Source of the DNA: QWHO01 sp039809865 | Lineage (GTDB): Bacteria > Vulcanimicrobiota > Xenobia > Xenobiales > QWHO01 | NCBI GenBank assembly: GCA_039809865.1 | Contig: JBDHVW010000031.1 | Span: forward strand, 1 to 64,000 | DNA length: 64,000 bases | Reading direction: 5' to 3' | Part shown: positions 43,616 through 52,373 of the stretch, piece after piece | How positions within the stretch are numbered: position 1 is the first letter of the stretch | How the letters are laid out: each line of letters starts with the position of its first letter | The notes under the pieces: model-generated | What the model saw: the letters and a program-made list of their open reading frames with translations, nothing else | What the model was told of the DNA's origin: nothing | Databases searched by the model: none | Translations under genes and position numbers: made by a program

Positions 43616-43696
43616 CCTGACGGTCGTGCTGGACCTGTCCTGACCATGGGAGGCGGTTGGAGGACTCCTTCTTCCGGATCCCCAATACTAAGGTTT

Positions 43697-44056
43697 ATGC
43701 ACGAAGAGCCGCCGAAACCGCTTCCGCAGCCGAAAGGCTCCGGCACGTCGGGCGAATGGGGAGTGGCGGCGCTCCTGCGCCACGCCGTCCACGGGCAGGC
43801 CGGCCAGACGGCCAGTTCGGGGTTCGCGACCCCCAAGACCGCCCTCCCCGATCAGGCGGCCGGGTTCCGCGTGCCGTATCCGAGCGCTTCCGACCCTCGC
43901 GCCGCCGCCCACCGTGGACTCGGCCAGGACTCCTCCGGCACGAAGGTCTCCGGGCCGATGAGCGCGGCCAATGCCGCCATGAGCTTCATGAATTCGACCC
44001 TGGCCAGGTCCCCGGCTCCCGAGGAGCCGACGCCTCCGACCGACGGGACGCCCTGA
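43697..44056 (+). CDS. Small Pro/Gly/Ser-rich protein of unknown function
   Basis: 119 residues, low-complexity and probably disordered (EEPPKPLPQPKGSG; PAPEEPTPPTDGTP), with a short helical middle. ATG 43697; an AATACT box 7 bases upstream would fit a leaderless start. It overlaps the 3' end of the opposing HEAT-like gene by 71 bases, so one of the two ends may be wrong. Not recognised. Confidence 0.45.
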   Translation: MHEEPPKPLPQPKGSGTSGEWGVAALLRHAVHGQAGQTASSGFATPKTALPDQAAGFRVPYPSASDPRAAAHRGLGQDSSGTKVSGPMSAANAAMSFMNSTLARSPAPEEPTPPTDGTP

Positions 44057-45173
44057 CTCGCCCGGTTTCCGTCTCGGAAGCCAGCAAGGTCTTTTCGAGC
44101 CACTTGAAATCTTCCCAGCGACGCAGCAGCTCGACGGCTGCCACTCTCGTCGTCAACTCCTCGGACCGCACCATCCGGCGCACCCGGGCCAACGGACGCG
44201 GCTGGCACAGGACCAGCGCGCTGACGGCCTCGGAGCGGACCGGCCAGCGGGGATCCGTCATCAGGCTCAGCAGTCGTTCGGGCCCGCAGCGCCGCGTGGC
44301 GGCTCGCACCTCTGCCAGGGAGGTCTCCGGCGTCAGGTAGCGTTCCAGCTGCGAGTCAGCCAGCCCGGACGCGATGGCCCGGGCTCGGACCGCCGGATCG
44401 GGGTGCTCGAGGAGCTGCTCGGGAAGGCTCAAGCCCAGCCGGCAGGCCGTCTCCACCACCCGGGGAGCCGAGCATCCCGCCGCCAGCAAAAGCTCGATCT
44501 CCTTACGGGCTCGGACCGGATTCTGGCGGTAGGTGAAGTCCACCAGCCAGGCCCTTCCCTCGTCCGGCAGTCGGTCCCAGGCCGACCAGAGGAGCATCAT
44601 CCCCTCGGGCTGCTTTTCGGCCAGACTGCGGGCGCGGGCTCGATGGGGCCCGCTCAGCTCGAAGAGCCACGCCGGCAGGGAGACATCCTCGAGCGACGGA
44701 GGCTCGCTCTCTCGATCCAGCAACAGGGCCACCCGGAGCCGGTCCTTCAACTCGAGGTCGCCCGCCTCCCGGCAGATCCTGGCGGCAGCCAGCGCCTGGG
44801 CGGCCTTGTCTCCCCACAGGAAAGGCAGGAAGAACTCGAGTCCCTGCTCGATACTCAGCCGCTGACCGAGGTGCAGGACCGTGGCGGCGTCCCGGCTGGT
44901 GGCGAAGGCTTCGGACAGAAAGCGCGTCGTGCGCGGATCCTGGTAGCTCATCAAGCACAGCGTCAGCGTCTGGCGCAAAACCCCCTGGCTGGTCGGGATA
45001 AGCCGGATCAGCAGGTCGACGAAGTCTTCCCCGCCCCACGGCCCCAGGGCCAGGGGCCGCCTGGGTTGAGCCACGATGTCGCGCAGGACGGCCAGCCGGG
45101 CCCCCAGCGTGCCCGAGCTCAGCACTCGGAAGAGATCCTCAGCGCAGCGGATGCGAACCGGCGGCTCGCTCAG
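43986..45173 (-). CDS. HEAT-repeat-like protein
   Basis: About 395 residues, nearly all helical, with HEAT-like repeats (GLSLPEQLLEHPDPAVRARAIASG; LLSLMTDPRWPVRSEAVSAL; RMVRSEELTTRVAAVELLRRW). No signal peptide. The start is unclear: a CTG at 45173 overlaps the preceding stop (CTGA) and a GTG lies at 45125; the open frame further upstream runs inside the previous gene and is not coding. It probably forms an operon with the 45170-46264 gene. Scaffold function is likely. Confidence 0.65.
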   Translation of the reverse strand: MSEPPVRIRCAEDLFRVLSSGTLGARLAVLRDIVAQPRRPLALGPWGGEDFVDLLIRLIPTSQGVLRQTLTLCLMSYQDPRTTRFLSEAFATSRDAATVLHLGQRLSIEQGLEFFLPFLWGDKAAQALAAARICREAGDLELKDRLRVALLLDRESEPPSLEDVSLPAWLFELSGPHRARARSLAEKQPEGMMLLWSAWDRLPDEGRAWLVDFTYRQNPVRARKEIELLLAAGCSAPRVVETACRLGLSLPEQLLEHPDPAVRARAIASGLADSQLERYLTPETSLAEVRAATRRCGPERLLSLMTDPRWPVRSEAVSALVLCQPRPLARVRRMVRSEELTTRVAAVELLRRWEDFKWLEKTLLASETETGRVRASRRSEASAPREPGTWPGSNS

Positions 45174-46264
45174 CCCCAGATGACCTCGGGCAACTCCGCC
45201 GCGGCGACCGGCTGGTTGGACAGGGCGGTGTAGAAGGGGCCGATGAGTCCCCTGGCGCCGAGCTCGAAGGGAAAGAGAGCGGTCAGATTGATGGGAATGC
45301 TGGCACTGAGACTGAAAATCGACCACATCGAGAAGCTGGCCCTGAATTCCAGCGTGAAGAGGACGCCCAGTCGATGAGCGTGCGTCATGGTGAGGCTCTG
45401 AACGTCGGGAGCGTCGATCGGAATACTGGGCCCGCCCTTGAACACAAAAATCTGCCGCGTGTTATCCGGATCGATGTCGTAGGAGCCGTCCTCGGTCGTC
45501 AGGCGGACCAGGTCGATGGTCAGCGGAAACACGATGTTGAGCTGCGGGCCCACGAAGAGCTTGCCGCCAGCGTTCTTCAGAGCCTTGAGAGGCGCTTGCA
45601 TCGGGGTGATCAGGGACAGGATGTTGGCGCTGAGACTGAGCCTTGGCCGCAGCTCGATACTGCCCCGACCGAGCACTGGGATGCTGACGGAGTCGAACAG
45701 CCCCCAGATGGCGCCGCTGCCGGCCATCTGACGCCCTTCATCGATCGTCTCCAGGGGAACCCTCACTCCGGCGGCGCTCACGACGTCCAGGAGAATTCGA
45801 ATGAGGTCGATGGTGGCCGAGGGGGTGATGCTGAAAACGCGCTCCCAGGTGGTGCGAAAGCCGCTGGCCCAGGTGAAGCGGATGCGGCTCTCCTCCAGGA
45901 CCAGCCCGAAGCTGAGCGTGAAGCCCGCCCCGAAGCCGCAGCCGCCCTGAGCCCCCACGTCCGTCAGCAAGACTTCGGCCTCACCGAACGAGAACGTGCC
46001 CCCCTGAACCTGGTACCCCAGGTTGAATCCGACGAACGCGCCCAGCACGAGTTGCGCGGAAAGCGTGCCGCGCACCCGCCACAAGAGAAGGGGGATGTTC
46101 ACGTTGAACAGGGGCTGCGAGAGCGAAGGCGTGGCGCCGATGCCGATGACCACCGGACTGAGCGGGGTGTCGATATCGGTGGCGCTGCGGGCAGCGAAAG
46201 GAAAACCAATCGTCAGGTTGCGGGGCGTGGATGTGGCCAGCCCGGTGCGTCGAATCTCTCCCAC
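45170..46264 (-). CDS. Beta-rich protein of unknown function
   Basis: 364 residues, alternating hydrophobic/polar strands (LSFGLVLEESRIRFTWASGF; ASFSMWSIFSLSASIPINL), no signal peptide. It could be a phage-tail-like or barrel-like beta structure, but no family is recognised. GTG 46264 is preceded by AGGAGG with 4-base spacing (TAGGAGGTTTCGTG), a firm start. The upstream lipoprotein gene ends 8 bases earlier, so they share an operon. Confidence 0.68.
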   Translation of the reverse strand: MGEIRRTGLATSTPRNLTIGFPFAARSATDIDTPLSPVVIGIGATPSLSQPLFNVNIPLLLWRVRGTLSAQLVLGAFVGFNLGYQVQGGTFSFGEAEVLLTDVGAQGGCGFGAGFTLSFGLVLEESRIRFTWASGFRTTWERVFSITPSATIDLIRILLDVVSAAGVRVPLETIDEGRQMAGSGAIWGLFDSVSIPVLGRGSIELRPRLSLSANILSLITPMQAPLKALKNAGGKLFVGPQLNIVFPLTIDLVRLTTEDGSYDIDPDNTRQIFVFKGGPSIPIDAPDVQSLTMTHAHRLGVLFTLEFRASFSMWSIFSLSASIPINLTALFPFELGARGLIGPFYTALSNQPVAAAELPEVIWG

Positions 46265-46272
46265 GAAACCTC

Positions 46273-47631
46273 CTAGATTGGATAGCCGAGGAGAATGTCT
46301 GTTTCTCCATCGCTCAACTCGACAATGGTCACGAACTCTCCGTGAGAGTTGACCGCCTCGGGCAACGAGCCGAAGAGAATCGTCTCGATCTTTTGACCAT
46401 TGAAATCATCGCCCCGCGAGAGGAGGGTCCTGGTGTTGACTCCGTCATAGAGCAGCAGCTCCATGCCGTCTTCGGTAAACACCTGAAAATAGACCAGCCC
46501 GCGCGGCCCGAAAACCGGCGGCAGGATCGACACGATTCGGGAGCCTTGCGGACTGCGCGATCCGCCGCCGGCCAGGTCGGCCTCGATCAGCACCTGGTCG
46601 TCGAGCCACAGCTGGGTCCGGTTCTCGTCCAGCTGAAGAATGGCCCCTAAGGTCATGGAGCCCTTCTCGGAGTTATAGCCGATTCTCGGACACATGAACG
46701 ACGAGGCCAGAGCGTACCCCTGTCCGGGCGAGCCGAGGGCCGGGTCGATGGCCACCAGCCGGGGGGTCTCCCCGAGGCGGCCCGCCAGGAGGTAGGTCAG
46801 GGGCTTGCCGTTGGCATCGGCGCTGGCCAGACCCGCGGTGGCGCTGGCCGAGCCGCGAACGAGGTAGAGTCCCCCCGGTCCCAGCTCACAGACGTCGAAG
46901 GTCTGGATGGCCGAGGAAGTTCCCGGCACCAATTGCTCGTTGGCCAGCAGCAGCCGGGTCTGGTCGGGCTGGCCGGAGGGCATGAGGAACAGCCCCTCCC
47001 CCTCGCAGATCCCGTCGCTATCCAGGTAGTCGGCCACGAAGAGGATGCTGCCATCGTCCGCGATGGACTGGGTCTGGCAGACATAGCCAGCCAGCTTGAC
47101 ATTGCCCGACAGCTCGCCGAAGGACTTCGCCAGGGGGCGAAAACCGCCGCCGTTCTGGGCGTATTGCAGCGTGGTCACGCCGTTCGCATCCTCGACCGCG
47201 ACGAGCAGGTCGTCGGAATTATTGATCTCTCCGTCCGAGAAATCGGCCACCACCGTACCGTCGGCCAGAACACTGCCCTCTCGGATGAGGTTCGTGATCT
47301 CGCCCGGAGCGCCCGCCTCATCCAGGTCCAGCCGGTAGATCCCCCGGTTGTTGGCCTCGTCCAGAGCGTGGAAGTAGATGTGACGCCGGTCGTTCAGCAT
47401 CACGGCGCCCATGAACGGCGGCTCTCCGTCGGCCGACCGGGCCTGGAACGAGCGACCGGAAGGCAAGTCCTGACCGGAGCGGACCAGCACCCGGTAGCCG
47501 TAGGCCATCGGGGCCAGGAGGGGGTCGACCGGGGAGCCCCCGGCCGTCTGCGAGGTTCCTTCACCGCAGCCGCTGAGCGTGACCCCCACGGCCATGCTCA
47601 GCAGCTTCAAGAAATCTCTTCGTGAGTGCAT
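46273..47631 (-). CDS. Lipoprotein with Tat-type signal, propeller-like
   Basis: 452 residues from ATG 47631: HSRRDFLKLLSMAVGVTLSGCGEG combines a twin-arginine motif with a lipobox (LSGC). The mature part is beta-rich, with repeated G-x-Y-x-L-D and D-x-N/D motifs (RGIYRLDLDEAGAPGEI; SIADDGSILFVADYLD), like TolB- or YncE-type propellers. A surface or periplasmic lipoprotein that may bind a ligand; function unknown. An ATG at 47670 is upstream in frame but lengthens the signal implausibly. Confidence 0.78.
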   Translation of the reverse strand: MHSRRDFLKLLSMAVGVTLSGCGEGTSQTAGGSPVDPLLAPMAYGYRVLVRSGQDLPSGRSFQARSADGEPPFMGAVMLNDRRHIYFHALDEANNRGIYRLDLDEAGAPGEITNLIREGSVLADGTVVADFSDGEINNSDDLLVAVEDANGVTTLQYAQNGGGFRPLAKSFGELSGNVKLAGYVCQTQSIADDGSILFVADYLDSDGICEGEGLFLMPSGQPDQTRLLLANEQLVPGTSSAIQTFDVCELGPGGLYLVRGSASATAGLASADANGKPLTYLLAGRLGETPRLVAIDPALGSPGQGYALASSFMCPRIGYNSEKGSMTLGAILQLDENRTQLWLDDQVLIEADLAGGGSRSPQGSRIVSILPPVFGPRGLVYFQVFTEDGMELLLYDGVNTRTLLSRGDDFNGQKIETILFGSLPEAVNSHGEFVTIVELSDGETDILLGYPI

Positions 47632-47713
47632 CCAGCACTGTTTTGCGCACAAGAAGACTTTCCTCTCCAAGTTTCAGGCGCTCGGGAGGCGTCAATCCTC
47701 TTTTAACGTCGGG

Positions 47714-49723
47714 TCAGGGCAGGATGACGAGTTCGTGGGCCCGGTTCACCGGGATCGTGGTCAGCGGGGTCGAGTTCACCGCCCCGCTGGTCTGGTCGAC
47801 CCCGTAGACCCGCAGCGTGCTGTCTCCAAACCCGGTCACCAGCATGAACTTCCCGCTCGGATCGAGGGCCATGTCATGCACCAGAACAGAGTTCGGAATG
47901 CTGAACGCCGCGGCCGTGTCCTCCGAGAGCACCCCGCCGGGCAGAATGCTGAAGATCTGCACCTGGCCCACCCCGCTCGTGTTGCGACTGAGCACGTAGA
48001 GGAACCGGTCGTCGGGCGAGACCGCCACGCCCTTGACAAACTGGCCGTTCAGGGTGCTCAGGCTGAGCGCGACCGGGTTGATGTCGCCGGTAACCGCCAG
48101 CGCATAGGAGCCGATCGTGCCGGCCGTGGCCTGGTCGGAGCCCACGAACAGCAAGCTGCCGTCCGAGAGCTGGGCCAGGCGGCTGGCGCTGGCTGGAAGG
48201 GTGGAGGCCGTGCCCGGGAGAGGCGCCCCGGTGGGCGGTCCGGTCGGGCTCAGCGGATATCCCTGCACGGTCTGCGAGGTCGCGCCCGCGGAGTAGAGGA
48301 ACTGGTTCAAGCCCGGCGGTGGCGAGGGCAACAGGTCCTGAATGTTGTCCTGGGTCGCGGTGTAATTCGAAACGAAGTTGAAGACCCCGCCCGAGAAGGA
48401 CCAGGTGTCGATGCCGTCATTGCCCGGACCGCCGTTTTCGGCGATGTAGAGGAACCCGTTGGCGCCGGTGGCGACCTGGGCCCCGTTGGCGACGAGGTTG
48501 CCGAGAGACGTGATGGCGCCGGTGGAGGAGATCTGGAAAGTATCCACGCCGTTGCCCTGCACCGGGGTGAACACGAGATTGTTGCCGGCATCGGCTCCCA
48601 GACCGGAGCCGGAGCCATCCGGGAAGGCCGTGCTGGTGAGCGGGTGGGTATCCACCATCGACCCGAGCCCCCCGGCGCTATCCAGCAGGTAGGTCTCGAT
48701 GGTGCTGGTGGTATCCAGCGTGACGACCACCACCCGCTCCTGGGTCAGGGCGTTGACGGTGAGACTGACCGCGTTGCTGGTCACGCTCTGGAAGGTGGCC
48801 GTGACGCTGACGGCTCCGGCCGCGATAGCGGTGAAGCTGCCGTCGGACGCGATGGTCAGGGCCGTGCCCGGATTGGCTGTGTAGGCCGCGCTGGCGGTGA
48901 CGTCCTGGGTGGTGCCGTCGGAGAGATTGGCCGTGACCGTGAAGTTGCCGGTCTGGCCGACGTTCAGGGTCAGCGGCGTGGCTGCCAGCGTGAGGCTCGA
49001 GATCGTCACGCTGGCCGGCAGCACGACCAGGGTGGCGCTGCCCGACAGGGTCGGGTCGTCGGTCGAGGTAGCGGTCAGCGTGACGGTTCCGGGAGTGAGC
49101 CCGGTGGCCACGCCGGTGGTGGGGTCGATGGTGGCGACGGCGGGGTCCGAGGACGACCAGACCACGCTGGTGCTGGTCGAGTTGTCCAGAAAGCGCACCA
49201 GGGCCGAGAAGGACAGGCTGCTGCCCACGGGGAGGCTGGTGTTGGAGGGGGTCACGGTGACGCCCGCGCTGACGCCGGTCTCGAGCTGCACCAGAGCGGC
49301 CTGGGCTTCGCCGCCGAGCAGGTTCGTGTGCACCGGCGACGGGATGTGGGCGACCACCTTGCCGTCGGCATCCAGCCCGAAGACGTAGATGTCGTAGACG
49401 CCGGGGGCCAGGTCCAGCGTGATGAGCGCGCGCGTGTCCTGGGGCTCCACGCCGGCCGAGCCCGAGCCGGCCACGATCAGCCCGCTGAGCGTGCCGGGAT
49501 CGAGGCCGCTGCTATTGGCGTTGACCGCCTCGGCCACCACCAGCGACAGGGGGCCACGCGCTTGAATCTGGCGCGCCAGGCCGTCCAGACCCACCTGCAC
49601 CTTGAGCGACACGCGCTGGGGGCCGGGCGCGGGGGCGGCGGTGGTGCCTCCTCCGCCCGAGCCGCCGCTCGAACAGCCCAGTAAGAACAACAAAAGCAGC
49701 AAAATGGACGACGAGCGACGCAT
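47714..49723 (-). CDS. Lipoprotein with Big_2 domains and a lactonase-like beta-propeller
   Basis: 669 residues. Signal RRSSSILLLLLFLLGC with lipobox Cys, then a Gly/Ser linker. About 145-330 hold two bacterial Ig-like domains (VWSSSDPAVATIDPTTGVAT; NVGQTGNFTVTANLSDGT). From about 330 to the end are propeller blades of the 6-phosphogluconolactonase/YncE type (FLYVLSRNTSGVGQVQIFSI; PSGKFMLVTGFGDSTLRVYG). AGGGGG lies 6 bases before ATG 49723. It is probably a cell-surface binding or structural protein. Confidence 0.86.
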   Translation of the reverse strand: MRRSSSILLLLLFLLGCSSGGSGGGGTTAAPAPGPQRVSLKVQVGLDGLARQIQARGPLSLVVAEAVNANSSGLDPGTLSGLIVAGSGSAGVEPQDTRALITLDLAPGVYDIYVFGLDADGKVVAHIPSPVHTNLLGGEAQAALVQLETGVSAGVTVTPSNTSLPVGSSLSFSALVRFLDNSTSTSVVWSSSDPAVATIDPTTGVATGLTPGTVTLTATSTDDPTLSGSATLVVLPASVTISSLTLAATPLTLNVGQTGNFTVTANLSDGTTQDVTASAAYTANPGTALTIASDGSFTAIAAGAVSVTATFQSVTSNAVSLTVNALTQERVVVVTLDTTSTIETYLLDSAGGLGSMVDTHPLTSTAFPDGSGSGLGADAGNNLVFTPVQGNGVDTFQISSTGAITSLGNLVANGAQVATGANGFLYIAENGGPGNDGIDTWSFSGGVFNFVSNYTATQDNIQDLLPSPPPGLNQFLYSAGATSQTVQGYPLSPTGPPTGAPLPGTASTLPASASRLAQLSDGSLLFVGSDQATAGTIGSYALAVTGDINPVALSLSTLNGQFVKGVAVSPDDRFLYVLSRNTSGVGQVQIFSILPGGVLSEDTAAAFSIPNSVLVHDMALDPSGKFMLVTGFGDSTLRVYGVDQTSGAVNSTPLTTIPVNRAHELVILP

Positions 49724-49794
49724 GGACATCCCCCTTGAATGAAATCCTGGCCGCCGGTTCTTGAGAGCGAGCGGGAACCCTGCTCATGGGAAAA

Positions 49795-52233
49795 TCAGGG
49801 CAATGAGAAGGTCGTCGTATCCGAGACTCCGTCGAGCGTGGCCGTCACCGTGAAGCTCTTGGTAGCGGGGACGGCGCTCAGGTCGAGAAAGAGCTGGCCG
49901 TTGGCAACACTGACCGAGGCCTCGGGAATGCTCTGGGTGAACGTCGCGCTGGTCAAGGGCTTGCTCGACCCGTCGTCGTAGAATCCGTAGAGCGTCAGCG
50001 GAGTCGCCACGGTGGGGTTGACGAGAGTGGCGTGCTTGGGGCCGAGGCGCATCAAGAGGAGTTTCGGGGCGGGCACGTTGCTGTTGGTGAGGGTGGTCGA
50101 GGCGGCCAACACGGGTCGGTTATCGAACAGCGTGTTGACGAGCTGCGCGGTCACCGTCACCGTACCCGCCTTGAGCCAGGTGATCACCCCGGCATCCAGC
50201 TCGATGCTCGGCATCACCTTCAGCGTATTCTTCGGGGTGGTGGCCGGCGGATTCTGGATGCGCAGCGTAAACGGGTCCGAGGTCGACCAGGCCACCAGCT
50301 GGGTTACGTCGACCGCGGTGGAGGACGTTCCGTACTGGTAGTTCACGGTTCCCTGGAAGAAGTTCGGCTCCATGCCGGTGACCAGCTTGTGGTGGGCCAT
50401 GGCGCTCATGCGATTGCCGTTCTGAACCACCTCCATGTCATTCACCGCGGCTGTGGCCGGGAAGAGGGACGGGTCCTGGTCGGCGACGTCGCACACGATC
50501 AAGAAGGGAAGGTGGTACCCTCCCCACTGGGGCCCGCCAAAGAGCTGGTAGCGAGCCAGCTCGCTCGTGCCGACATCCAGCGAGAAGCCCTGGCCGATGA
50601 ATCCGTCGTCCAGCCCGAGAAAATAGTGGCTGTCGTCGGGGTTGTCGGTGCTGCTGGTGGCGGCCGAGAAGTCGAAGCCCTCGTTCTGCATGACGTCCAC
50701 CGAAATGTTCTGACCCGGCTGGTTGAGTGCGTTGAGCAAAGCCATGTAGTCGGTGGCCGTGGCCACGCGCCAGTTCGTGTAGTTGCCCTCACGGAACACC
50801 ATGGCCATGAAGGTCGCGACCCCATACTCCTGCCTGGAAAAAGCCTTGCGGTAGAAGATGAGCCCCGCCGGGCGGACCAGGATCACGTTGTCGCTGTCGA
50901 GAGGTTGCGGTACGCTGGCGGCCTGTTCCGCCAGGTTCTGCATGTGCTGATCGTAGAGCTGCTGGGCCAGCGGCGGATCGGGCGTCGCAAGCGGCGGGTT
51001 GGTGCTGGGATCGCTGTCGCAGTGCAGCCCTTCCACGATCATCGTGATGGCCGAAGTCTGCTGGCTCGCGAAATAGCTGAACTCGGACAGCAGCGCGTTG
51101 TACTGGCTGCCGTTGCTGTAGTAGGGACCGCCCGTCAATTGCACGACCTCGGCCGCCTGCGCCTGGAGCCCCGGCGCCGCCGACGTGCCGACCTGCGCGA
51201 CGTGGATCTTGGTCAGGAGCCCGATGAAATCGGGAGTGGTGATGGCGCCCACGAAGTTGTCGATGTCCTGCTGGGTTGCGCCGTTGTTGAGCAGATTCGT
51301 CATCAGGTTGCGATTGGACTGAATCTGATCGAGCTGGGAGATCAGGTTGTTGACCTGATCGATGTAGGATTGCTGCAGGATCTCCTGGGAGAGGGCGGTG
51401 TAGACCTGGTTGATCTCGTTGGCCAGGGCCGCGATCTCGGCGGCGAGCTGCTGCAGCGCTGCCTGGTCGGAGCCCGAGGAGCCGACGGCCAGGTTGACCG
51501 CCCAGCCCAGCAGGGCGCCGGCCGGCACCCCGCTGGCCTGCAGCACCGTGCTGATGACCGCCACGCCGAGCTGGATCGACTGGTCCGTCCAGAACTGAGT
51601 GGTGGGGTCGCTGAAGATCGAGTTCGGAATCGGAGGCGAGATCGGGTCGTCGATCGACTGCACGACCCTGGCCAGGAAGTTCTTGTCGGAGCGGGAGTAG
51701 GCCAGGAAGTTGGCGACCTTGAAGCCCGGACGGTGGCCTTCGTGCACCATGTGATAGCGGATGGTCTGCTGGGCCGGCAACCGCAGATAGCTTCGGACGG
51801 CCTCCTCGGATTGGGCCAGCGACAGCTCCGGGTGGGCGTCGTGGTGGGCGGACACCAGGTTGGTGAGGGGCGTGACCATCACCATTTCGCTGTTGGGCGA
51901 GAACGTGTCGTAGTCGGATGCGTAAGCCTCGGTCACCCCGTTGACCTCTCCGGTCGCGACGACCCGGAACCGGGACGGCAGATCGGAAACCGAGAGAATG
52001 AAGAGCCCCGACTCGTCGGACAGGGCGGGCTGGGCGGTGGGAATGACCGTTCCGTCAGCGGAGTAGAGCTCGATCCGGGCTCCAACCATCGGCTGGTCCA
52101 GCTCGACCCTCCCCAGCACGCGCGTCGGAACGCTGGCAGGCGAGACCGTATCCGCACTGGTCGACGGAGCGACTCCGCCGCCGCACCCTCCCAACGTGAG
52201 AATCAGGCAGAGTAAGAAGATGAATTTCCGCAC
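49795..52233 (-). CDS. Large lipoprotein of unknown function
   Basis: 812 residues. Signal RKFIFLLCLILTLGGC is a clean lipobox signal; next comes a Ser/Pro linker and a carboxypeptidase-regulatory-like beta domain (about 38-95, VLGRVELDQPMVGARIELYS). A long helical coiled section (about 250-330) is followed by beta-rich domains with aromatic clusters. It is an outer-envelope protein with no known family recognised. Start GTG 52233 follows GGGAG with 10 bases. Confidence 0.72.
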   Translation of the reverse strand: MRKFIFLLCLILTLGGCGGGVAPSTSADTVSPASVPTRVLGRVELDQPMVGARIELYSADGTVIPTAQPALSDESGLFILSVSDLPSRFRVVATGEVNGVTEAYASDYDTFSPNSEMVMVTPLTNLVSAHHDAHPELSLAQSEEAVRSYLRLPAQQTIRYHMVHEGHRPGFKVANFLAYSRSDKNFLARVVQSIDDPISPPIPNSIFSDPTTQFWTDQSIQLGVAVISTVLQASGVPAGALLGWAVNLAVGSSGSDQAALQQLAAEIAALANEINQVYTALSQEILQQSYIDQVNNLISQLDQIQSNRNLMTNLLNNGATQQDIDNFVGAITTPDFIGLLTKIHVAQVGTSAAPGLQAQAAEVVQLTGGPYYSNGSQYNALLSEFSYFASQQTSAITMIVEGLHCDSDPSTNPPLATPDPPLAQQLYDQHMQNLAEQAASVPQPLDSDNVILVRPAGLIFYRKAFSRQEYGVATFMAMVFREGNYTNWRVATATDYMALLNALNQPGQNISVDVMQNEGFDFSAATSSTDNPDDSHYFLGLDDGFIGQGFSLDVGTSELARYQLFGGPQWGGYHLPFLIVCDVADQDPSLFPATAAVNDMEVVQNGNRMSAMAHHKLVTGMEPNFFQGTVNYQYGTSSTAVDVTQLVAWSTSDPFTLRIQNPPATTPKNTLKVMPSIELDAGVITWLKAGTVTVTAQLVNTLFDNRPVLAASTTLTNSNVPAPKLLLMRLGPKHATLVNPTVATPLTLYGFYDDGSSKPLTSATFTQSIPEASVSVANGQLFLDLSAVPATKSFTVTATLDGVSDTTTFSLP

Positions 52234-52373
52234 GACGTGAGCACTCCCGGGGTGGTTTCATGGGGGACCGGTTTCGAGGGCCTCAGGGTTCCCTTTTCCG
52301 TGCTCGAAGTCCTCTGGAGGAAGACCGCGGACTCTCACAGGATCGCGCCCCACCACCACAAACTGGTCCCAAC

